From: a bacterium Ga0077546
Lineage (GTDB): Bacteria; Cyanobacteriota; Vampirovibrionia; Obscuribacterales; Obscuribacteraceae
NCBI GenBank assembly: GCA_001464165.1
Contig: LNEX01000220.1
Location: 1-13,052, forward strand
Reading direction: 5' to 3'
Length of the DNA: 13,052 nt
The translations under genes and the position numbers were made by a program. The stretch's first letter is position 1. Each line of letters starts with the position of its first letter. The notes below the pieces were generated by a model. The model worked only from the letters and a program-made list of their open reading frames with translations, did not search any database and was not told the DNA's origin. This document shows, in pieces, positions 1 to 6,112 of this stretch.

Positions 1-318
1 GACGGCGAATGGTTAGACGAAGCAAAGCTTCGACTCGCGTCGCTTTGCGAGAGCTATGTCGCTAGATCTGAAGATTTCGATATACTGCCCACGCAGGCTC
101 AGAAAGACAGCGCAATTGCTTTTCTGGTCGAAATGCAGCATGCCGATGCGCCAAAGATCGGTACCACTGTCAATGCCGAGATTACGCTGGCATGGCTCGG
201 TGTTGGTGCCAAATTTAAGGCATACGTGCAGCGCGATGGTTCAATTATCTGTATGCAGAATAAGACAGAAGTGGCACAGGGTGATTTCGTTAAAGTAGTT
301 ACTCGTATACCGGCCTAG
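1..318 (+). CDS. Unrecognised protein, 3' end only
   Basis: Frame 1 is open from the first base to a TAG stop at 316-318, giving 105 residues of a protein whose start lies outside the window. I do not recognise the family. The first half is helical and charged (it begins DGEWLDEAKL); the second half alternates hydrophobic and polar residues in a way that suggests beta strands, ending VVTRIPA. No membrane segment and no catalytic motif are visible. The next gene starts 11 nt after the stop on the same strand, so the two are probably co-transcribed. An internal ATG at 133 is possible, but the open frame continues upstream with protein-like composition, so I treat the gene as truncated by the window edge. 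Confidence 0.65.
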   Translation, partial: DGEWLDEAKLRLASLCESYVARSEDFDILPTQAQKDSAIAFLVEMQHADAPKIGTTVNAEITLAWLGVGAKFKAYVQRDGSIICMQNKTEVAQGDFVKVVTRIPA

Positions 319-329
319 CTAAATTTGAG

Positions 330-824
330 ATGCAGAGTCCTTTTACTCCCTCGCCCGATGAACTCGTTAGTCGAATTTTGCTTCGTGATGACGCGGAAGC
401 CTGTTTGGATCGACCGATTAGAGATGAAGATGACTTTGTTAGGCGCACTTCCTATGGACCGAAGCGGCTCCCTGAGAATGGCCTGTCCCTATTCAGAAGA
501 AGGCTAATTACAGACGGAGACATTTACATGCGGCTTTGCAATAGGAGGAAGAGTGGACAAATTGTCTTTGTTCCTTTGTATTTAGGTCTAGCTTCGTGCC
601 AGTTCGGCGTTTTTCAGGGTATTAAATTGCGATACCTTGTTTCTACACGTAATCCTGAGCACGTGTCTCTTCGATGTCCAAATTGTGATTTGGCTGATTC
701 CCTTTCCGAGCGCACCTGCCAACCTGAGAACGGCGGCTTGTGTCCGTTGTTTGAACGATATGATCCATTAGAGCTGGTCAGCGCTTTTGTTGATGATCAA
801 AGACCTAGACTGCGGATGCAATAA
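330..824 (+). CDS. Hypothetical protein with a four-cysteine cluster
   Basis: This is a 164-residue protein of unknown family. Its C-terminal part carries C116-x2-C119-x10-C130-x7-C138, spacing compatible with one zinc ion; a further histidine is at 111. The N-terminal third is rich in Asp and Arg, and a short hydrophobic stretch (about 79-98) looks like buried core rather than a membrane helix. There is no signal peptide. The ATG at 330 has only weak purine-rich sequence in front. An in-frame ATG at 528 (Met67) has GGAG about 8 nt upstream and would give a 98-residue protein that keeps all four clustered cysteines. I prefer the longer form because residues 1-66 look protein-like and fill the gap to the upstream gene. 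Function is unknown; metal binding is inferred from cysteine spacing only. Confidence 0.6.
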   Translation: MQSPFTPSPDELVSRILLRDDAEACLDRPIRDEDDFVRRTSYGPKRLPENGLSLFRRRLITDGDIYMRLCNRRKSGQIVFVPLYLGLASCQFGVFQGIKLRYLVSTRNPEHVSLRCPNCDLADSLSERTCQPENGGLCPLFERYDPLELVSAFVDDQRPRLRMQ

Positions 825-880
825 AAATAGCGAGGAGTTAGAAGTTTTAGTGTTTTCTCGCATCGCATATTGGCATCGAC

Positions 881-886
881 TACAAT
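881..886 (+). promoter_or_regulatory. Candidate -10 box, possibly of a leaderless mRNA
   Basis: TACAAT matches the -10 consensus at five of six bases and ends 6 nt before the ATG at 893. Transcription would then begin at or next to the start codon. No Shine-Dalgarno sequence lies between them, and no good -35 box is visible at 16-18 nt upstream. The call is weak and rests on position. Confidence 0.3.
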
Positions 887-892
887 AGAACC

Positions 893-1252
893 ATGCTTGG
901 TTTTTATATTTTTCAATTTGTGCCGATTGTGATTGTCGAAGGAATTGTCCTTTGGCGCATGAAATGGGCGTCTTTGCCCCGTTCGCTCTTCGTTTCGTTA
1001 ATGATGAACTTTGCCTCCTTTCTCGGTCTGGTTTTGGGCCTAGGGCCTTATATTACTGGTTCTATGCCCTGGGGTTTGACCCTGTTTGGCACCTATTCGT
1101 TCATGGTTGAAGGCACTGTCTTGATGCTGCTGGAGAGCAAAGACCCTAAGCTGGTTTGGGCCTGTGCCCTGACTGCCAATCTTTTAGGGTGCGTCCTTCT
1201 GGCAGTAGAAGCTCTTGTCGGTGCTATTCCGGGAATCTTCTCGCCTAAGTAA
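893..1252 (+). CDS. Small integral membrane protein with internal duplication
   Basis: This 119-residue, very hydrophobic protein has about four membrane helices, near residues 3-21, 33-51, 60-80 and 88-112. I do not recognise a named family. The two halves are copies of one another: V15-E-G-x-V-L in the first helix recurs as V72-E-G-x-V-L in the third, and N39 and N96 sit exactly 23 residues after E16 and E73. A proline followed by a basic residue (P29-R, P85-K) opens the second helix of each half. A buried Glu and Asn at matched places in a two-fold repeat suggest a small transporter-like or channel-like fold, but this is inference. It stands alone, 68 nt after the cysteine-cluster gene and 99 nt before the synthetase. 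It has no Shine-Dalgarno sequence and may be leaderless. Confidence 0.8.
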   Translation: MLGFYIFQFVPIVIVEGIVLWRMKWASLPRSLFVSLMMNFASFLGLVLGLGPYITGSMPWGLTLFGTYSFMVEGTVLMLLESKDPKLVWACALTANLLGCVLLAVEALVGAIPGIFSPK

Positions 1253-1289
1253 AACCGATTTTTAGCAGTTTCTTTAGCTTGGATTGGCC

Positions 1290-1316
1290 TTGTAAAGTGC
1301 CTTGCGGCGCTAGAAT
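1290..1316 (+). promoter_or_regulatory. Weak candidate promoter of the synthetase-ppk2 pair
   Basis: TTGTAA (1290-1295) and TAGAAT (1311-1316) resemble -35 and -10 boxes but are only 15 nt apart. The 99-nt gap before the synthetase (1253-1351) holds nothing else recognisable. The ATG at 1352 has no Shine-Dalgarno sequence. Confidence 0.22.
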
Positions 1317-1351
1317 ATTGGCTTCATACCACTGCGAGCGCATACCCAATT

Positions 1352-3334
1352 ATGAGCACCATTGTTTCGCCTGACACCGGTTCAGAAGTTATTTGGCAAC
1401 CTAGCGGCACCTATCTAGAGAGTAGGGTGGTCGATTTCATGAGAAAGCATGATATCGCCGATTGGCAGACCCTAATTGCCCGCTCTAACGATGACACCGA
1501 ATGGTTTTGGCAAGCTGCTCTTGAGTACATGGGCTTTCAATGGAACAAGCCTTACAGCAAGCTGATGGACAGCTCAAAGGGCTTCGAGTGGACAAAGTGG
1601 TTTGTCGACGGCGAACTCAATATCATCTCTAACACCTTAGATTGGCATCTTGAAGCCGGCAAAGTAGCTGGTTCAAGAGTGAGCGTTGGCAAAGACCACC
1701 CGGCCTTAATTTGGGAAGGTGAAGACGGTCGCAGTCGCAAATTAACCTATGGTGAACTTAGTCACCTTACGGGGCAAGTTGCTAGCGCCATGCTCAAGCT
1801 CAACGTCAAAGCTGGCGATGCTATTGGTATTTATATGCCGATGGTACCAGAAGTAGTGGCAGTGCTTTTTGCCTGTTTCAAAATCGGTGCAGTAGCCGTT
1901 CCAATCTTCAGTGGCTTTGGCCCTGAGTCTTTGGCGACCAGATTGAACGACGCTGAAGCCAAAATATTATTTACTGCCGATAGTGGTAAGCGGCGGGGCA
2001 AATTGATACCGATTAAAGCAGAAGCAGATCTTGCTGCTCAGTCGGTACCTGGCCTTGAACACCTGATTGTGCTTAAGCATTGCGATACTGACGCTCACAT
2101 GAAAGATGGTCGCGACCTCTGGTTCCATGATGTTGTCCTTAATCAAGAGCCTGCGTCTACCCAAGCCGATCTTTCCGCTGAGCATCCATCGATGTATCTT
2201 TATACTTCTGGTACCACTGGTAAGCCCAAAGGCACTGTCCATACTCATGCTGGTGCTTTGGCGCAAATTGCCAAAGAGTTAGGCTTTGCCTTTGACTTGC
2301 AGCCAGACGACAAGTTTTTCTGGGTCTCTGATATTGGTTGGATGATGGGGCCCTGGGAGATGATTGGCACCACCTTCTGGGGTGCCACCATGGTCATCTA
2401 TGAAGGCAATCCCAGCTATCCAAACCCTGACACTATCTGGAAAATTTGTGACGAGCACAGGGTCAATACCCTTGGTATCAGCCCTACTCTTATTCGTCAC
2501 CTAAAAGCTCAAGGAGAGGAATGGGTAGATAAGCACGACTTGTCGAATTTGCGCTTACTTGGATCAACTGGCGAGCCCTGGGATCAAGATAGCTATATGT
2601 GGTTCTTCGATAAAGTGGGCAAGAAGCGCTGCCCTATTATCAATATTTCTGGTGGCACTGAAATAGTTGGCTGTCTACTTTCCCCTTTGCCGGTGATGCC
2701 GCTCAAGCCTTGCTCTCTTGGTGCCCCTGGTTTGGGTATGGCCATTGATGTCTTTAGCGAAGAGGGCCAAAGTGTCCATAATGAAATTGGTCACTTAGTT
2801 TGCCGCAAACCCGCGCCGTCTATGACACGCGGGTTCTTGAAAGACCCGGCTCGTTATGTCGAGACTTATTTCACTAAGTTTCCTGGGGTCTGGTACCACG
2901 GCGATTGGGCCAAAGTAGACCAAGATCACTCTTGGTTCTTATTTGGTCGCTCAGACGACACTATTAAAGTTTCCGGCAAGCGCGTTGGTCCTGGTGAAGT
3001 TGAGTCAGTCTTGGTTGAACATCCAGAAGTCTCTGAGGCAGCCGTAATTGGCGTGCCCCATGAGCTTAAAGGCGAATGCCTGGTCTGTTTCATCGTCATG
3101 ATGCCTGGTCAATCGCTGTCGACAGATCTGCTCAAAGAGCTGCGCGATATGGTCGGTAGCCGCCTAGGTGCCACTCTCAAACCTGACACCATTTTATCTG
3201 TACAAGCTTTGCCCAAGACTCGATCTGGCAAAATTGTCAGAGCAACAATCAAGCGCAAATACTTAGGTCACGATACCGGTGACTTATCGTCGGTAGAAAA
3301 TCCTGAAGCTCTTGATTTGATAGTGTCCAAGTAA
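1352..3334 (+). CDS. Acyl/acetyl-CoA synthetase, AMP-forming (Acs-like)
   Basis: The 660-residue protein activates a carboxylic acid with ATP to acyl-AMP, then transfers it to CoA, releasing AMP and PPi in the cytoplasm. Length and layout match the acetyl-CoA synthetase branch of the ANL superfamily. The N-terminal Acs cap signature W-F-x2-G-x-L-N lies at 83-90 with N94 and D97. The phosphate loop YTSGTTGKPKG is at 284-294, STGEPWD at 405-411, the adenine/substrate motif SGGTE at 433-437 and YHGDW at 515-519. The hinge FGRSDDTIKVSGKRV is at 531-545, and the catalytic lysine is K627 in PKTRSGK, the site acetylated by Pat enzymes in Acs. One departure matters: the WWQTE of true acetate enzymes reads GGTE here, so the Trp that closes the acetate pocket (Trp414 of Salmonella Acs) is Gly. 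In this family that change widens the pocket, so the substrate may be longer than acetate. I therefore do not call it acsA. It precedes ppk2 by 34 nt in a likely operon. Confidence 0.92.
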   Translation: MSTIVSPDTGSEVIWQPSGTYLESRVVDFMRKHDIADWQTLIARSNDDTEWFWQAALEYMGFQWNKPYSKLMDSSKGFEWTKWFVDGELNIISNTLDWHLEAGKVAGSRVSVGKDHPALIWEGEDGRSRKLTYGELSHLTGQVASAMLKLNVKAGDAIGIYMPMVPEVVAVLFACFKIGAVAVPIFSGFGPESLATRLNDAEAKILFTADSGKRRGKLIPIKAEADLAAQSVPGLEHLIVLKHCDTDAHMKDGRDLWFHDVVLNQEPASTQADLSAEHPSMYLYTSGTTGKPKGTVHTHAGALAQIAKELGFAFDLQPDDKFFWVSDIGWMMGPWEMIGTTFWGATMVIYEGNPSYPNPDTIWKICDEHRVNTLGISPTLIRHLKAQGEEWVDKHDLSNLRLLGSTGEPWDQDSYMWFFDKVGKKRCPIINISGGTEIVGCLLSPLPVMPLKPCSLGAPGLGMAIDVFSEEGQSVHNEIGHLVCRKPAPSMTRGFLKDPARYVETYFTKFPGVWYHGDWAKVDQDHSWFLFGRSDDTIKVSGKRVGPGEVESVLVEHPEVSEAAVIGVPHELKGECLVCFIVMMPGQSLSTDLLKELRDMVGSRLGATLKPDTILSVQALPKTRSGKIVRATIKRKYLGHDTGDLSSVENPEALDLIVSK

Positions 3335-3368
3335 AACTCCACCGAGAAATTAGACTGAAAGGTTATCC

Positions 3369-4520
3369 GTGAAGCATTCCGAGAAAGAAAAAGTTAGAGA
3401 AAGATTTGTTGTCAAAGGTGGTTCGGCCATTGATCTTAGCCGTGATTTTAAGTCGGGTCTAGACCAAGCAGCTATAACTAAAGAAACGGCAAAAGAGCAT
3501 CTAGATGCTGACATCAAAAGAATTGCTCATTATCAAGATATTTTGTATGCCCAAGACAACTATGCGCTGCTTATCATTTTTCAAGCAATGGATGCCGCTG
3601 GTAAAGACAGCACCATTAAGCACGTCATGTCTGGTATTAATCCACAAGGCTGTCAGGTCTTTGCTTTCAAAGCGCCAAGTGCTGAAGAGTTAGATCATGA
3701 CTATCTCTGGCGTTGTACTAAAGCTCTGCCTGAGCGCGGTCGCATCGGTATTTTTAACCGTTCTTATTACGAAGAAGTCTTGGTCTCGCGGGTGCACCCT
3801 GAGATTTTAGATAAGCAGCAGTTGCCACCAAAATTGCGAGGCAAGGGCATTTGGAAGAGACGCTTTGAACAAATCAATAACTATGAAAAGCACTTAGTTG
3901 AGAACGGCACTGTTATTCTCAAGTTCTTTCTCAATGTCTCTAAGAAAGAACAGAAGAAGCGCTTTCTTGCTCGCTTGAATGACCCGGAGAAAAATTGGAA
4001 ATTTGCCAGTTCTGATGCTGTGGATCGCGAGCTTTGGGATAAGTACATGCATGCCTACCAAGATTGCCTCAGCAATACCAGCACAAGTTGGGCACCGTGG
4101 CATGTTATTCCCGCTGACAGTAAGCCATTCTGCCGCTTGGCTGTGGGCTATATTATTGCTGAGACTCTAAAAAGCTTAGACTTGCACTATCCTGTGGTTA
4201 GCGAAGAGCAGAAAAAGGCTCTGGACAGGGCTAGAAAGCTGCTCGAAGGCGAAATACTAGTCTCTGACACCATTGCTGAGGTAGAAGCCGAAGAATTGTC
4301 GGTGGTTGAAGCTCAGCCTCTGGAAGACCAGCCAATTCAAGACCAGCGAATTGAAGATGTATCTCTGGTTGACACTGATGCAGAGGCAGTACCTGAGATA
4401 GTTATCGATGTTGACTCGAAAGTTGAGGCCGAACCTGTTAAGGCAAAAGGCAAGCAGAAGTCTAAACCTAAGCCTAAGTCTAAGAATAAAGGCAAGAAAG
4501 AAAAGAAAACCAAGCAATAA
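3369..4520 (+). CDS. ppk2: Polyphosphate kinase 2 family, class III-like, with charged tail
   Basis: The 383-residue protein has a PPK2 core (about 20-277) and a tail of about 100 residues. The core transfers phosphate between polyphosphate and nucleotides. Walker A is AMDAAGKDS (73-81; D75, K79), followed by TIKHV and the NPQG motif at 91-94. Walker B-like IGIFNRSYYE is at 126-135. The lid carries basic residues at about 196-211, including R199 and R202. The DSTIKHVMSGINPQG pattern fits class III enzymes, which charge AMP to ADP and ATP, better than class I; this is from family memory. The tail is acidic at about 303-356, then strongly basic at 358-382 (14 Lys in 25 residues, alternating with Ser, Pro, Gly and Asn). 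PPK2 proteins usually end near 260-300 residues. The start is GTG, with AAAGG 6 nt upstream. The partner in the operon is an AMP-producing synthetase, which fits an AMP-recycling role. Confidence 0.95.
   Translation: MKHSEKEKVRERFVVKGGSAIDLSRDFKSGLDQAAITKETAKEHLDADIKRIAHYQDILYAQDNYALLIIFQAMDAAGKDSTIKHVMSGINPQGCQVFAFKAPSAEELDHDYLWRCTKALPERGRIGIFNRSYYEEVLVSRVHPEILDKQQLPPKLRGKGIWKRRFEQINNYEKHLVENGTVILKFFLNVSKKEQKKRFLARLNDPEKNWKFASSDAVDRELWDKYMHAYQDCLSNTSTSWAPWHVIPADSKPFCRLAVGYIIAETLKSLDLHYPVVSEEQKKALDRARKLLEGEILVSDTIAEVEAEELSVVEAQPLEDQPIQDQRIEDVSLVDTDAEAVPEIVIDVDSKVEAEPVKAKGKQKSKPKPKSKNKGKKEKKTKQ
4461..4490 (+). repeat. Hexanucleotide repeat in the ppk2 tail
   Basis: Five consecutive imperfect 6-nt units (TCTAAA, CCTAAG twice, TCTAAG, AATAAA) encode Ser/Pro/Asn-Lys pairs in the basic tail of PPK2. 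Such a tract can change length by slippage without breaking the frame. Confidence 0.65.
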
Positions 4521-4531
4521 GGTCTAGTTGA

Positions 4532-6097
4532 CTAATTAGGTTGTTCTGAAGAGGTACCAGTCGGTCTATTGTCCGGTGCATAGAGAAAGCCGACGGTATT
4601 GTCGGTGACACCACCAACAATAATTTCCATTTGCTTGTCGTCAACTTTACTCAAGCTTGATAAATGGAGAGCCCGCAATTTCTCTTTGATAGCAGAATTG
4701 TCTGGTGAGGCCGTTTCTAGCTTTCGCCTATCGTTGAGCATAACAGTGCTAGTGGCAGCTAAGCTCTCGCCCGTCTTTACGATTTCTTCTAGGGCAGACT
4801 TATTGGCCTTAAACCATTTTTTTAATTCGTTATCTGTTGAAAGGGTCAATTTCAGATTTTTTAGAGTTGAATTTTCTTCGTCACTTAGTTGACTCTTCCT
4901 TTCTAGTTGACTGACGATAGCATTGAGTGGTCCTGTGCAAGCCAGGGCTCGAGCGGCCGTAATTTTCCAGTCTTGCTCACGGCGCAGATAAAAATAGACA
5001 TCTAATGGCAGTGGGCTGCTTAGTCTAGTTCTTGCCACGGCAAAGCTATCACCAACTATATTGATATTCTCGTCGTGGTTTTCAAATGTCAGCTTGTCCA
5101 TTTGTGGCAGACCCAAGGCAATGGCCTCAGGAGCTAGCATGCTCTTTGCTGCTTTGCTGCTAGTGTTGTGCAGTTCAACGTAGCGGCAGATGGCTGAGAT
5201 TGCTTCTTCTCTACGCGGATTAGCAAGGTCGCTATTGAGTAACATTGCTCGTTGGTTATGGCTGCCTGGCTGCCACGACTGTTTACGCATTGCCTCATAC
5301 TGAGCAATCATTGCCTGGTGCAGACTGTCTTGACCAGGTGTCCAGTTGATACTCTTGAGGTGGCTCGCTAGTATCTCAGCGGTTAGAGGGCGGCGCTCGA
5401 AGTGACCTAAGGTAGTTAGTATGCCGGCAAAATAATAGAGTGGTGCTGAGCCTTTGATTTGTAAAAGTGCTTTCAGTTTTGCATTTTTTGCTTCGTCAAT
5501 AGCAATGTGCTTAACACTTAGGCCATGTTTCTCTTCTTCCAGCAAAAGCTTGTTCTGACCTGATTGCTTTGTGTAAAATTCAAGCACGCTGGGGCCAGGT
5601 TCACTCATCTGGCAAATTATAAGCGGAGCTGATTTCGTCTCTTCTTTGGTATGACGCTCCCTCGCATGTTCAATCATCTGACGCAGACGCTTGTCTTTGA
5701 TTGCAGAACTAGACATGCGAGTCAGAACTATAGGTTTGTTTTCTTGGTTGGGACTCCTCAACGTTATAGTCACCGTGCTGCCAGGTTTGCCTAAGAGCAG
5801 CTGGCGAGACCCTTGTATGCTAAGCAAGGCTGTATCTTTGCCGTCAATGGCCATGAGCAAATCGCCACTTTTGATATCAAGATTGGCGGCTGGGCCTTCG
5901 GGCAAAACATTACCTATGCAGGGATGATCGAGGCCAGTGTACTTAAATGCGAAGCCGACAATCCCCACTGCTTCTTTTTTACTTTCACCTACACTTTCAC
6001 TATCGTCAAGACTAGCCGTTTTTGCTCCTAATGCAAAAGGCGGATAGCTAAGAAATGAAACCGTAAGAAATAGAGCAATTGAAGCAATGGTTTTCAA
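4532..6097 (-). CDS. Secreted PDZ-domain protein with thioredoxin-like segment
   Basis: The 521-residue protein begins with a signal peptide (hydrophobic 4-17, likely cut after ALG at 22-24), so it acts outside the cytoplasm. A PDZ domain spans about 44-128: GIVGFAF near 45-51 corresponds to the ligand-binding loop, followed by VLPEGPAANLDIKSGDLLMAIDG at 64-86. Residues about 156-226 read like a thioredoxin fold (beta strand APLIIC, helix, strand VKHIAID, helix, then a strand after SAP at the usual cis-proline site), but without a CxxC active site. A strand-rich stretch about 346-390 with W377 might be an NTF2-like fold (weak). There are no HtrA or Ctp catalytic residues. The start is TTG, 15 nt after the glgP stop, and is needed for the signal peptide; AAGG sits about 12 nt upstream. 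It is probably co-transcribed with glgP. The convergent ppk2 ends 11 nt away with no terminator hairpin between. Function is unknown; scaffolding or substrate binding is inferred. Confidence 0.85.
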   Translation of the reverse strand: MKTIASIALFLTVSFLSYPPFALGAKTASLDDSESVGESKKEAVGIVGFAFKYTGLDHPCIGNVLPEGPAANLDIKSGDLLMAIDGKDTALLSIQGSRQLLLGKPGSTVTITLRSPNQENKPIVLTRMSSSAIKDKRLRQMIEHARERHTKEETKSAPLIICQMSEPGPSVLEFYTKQSGQNKLLLEEEKHGLSVKHIAIDEAKNAKLKALLQIKGSAPLYYFAGILTTLGHFERRPLTAEILASHLKSINWTPGQDSLHQAMIAQYEAMRKQSWQPGSHNQRAMLLNSDLANPRREEAISAICRYVELHNTSSKAAKSMLAPEAIALGLPQMDKLTFENHDENINIVGDSFAVARTRLSSPLPLDVYFYLRREQDWKITAARALACTGPLNAIVSQLERKSQLSDEENSTLKNLKLTLSTDNELKKWFKANKSALEEIVKTGESLAATSTVMLNDRRKLETASPDNSAIKEKLRALHLSSLSKVDDKQMEIIVGGVTDNTVGFLYAPDNRPTGTSSEQPN

Positions 6098-6112
6098 TTT
6101 ACTTTTAGAACC

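Noticed and set aside
4257..4517. Minus-strand open frame opposite the ppk2 tail
   Set aside because: It is the complement of low-complexity Lys/Glu codons and yields a Leu/Arg/Phe-rich sequence with no family features.
4521..4531. Bidirectional terminator between ppk2 and the PDZ gene
   Set aside because: Only 11 nt separate the stops and the best stem is 3 bp.
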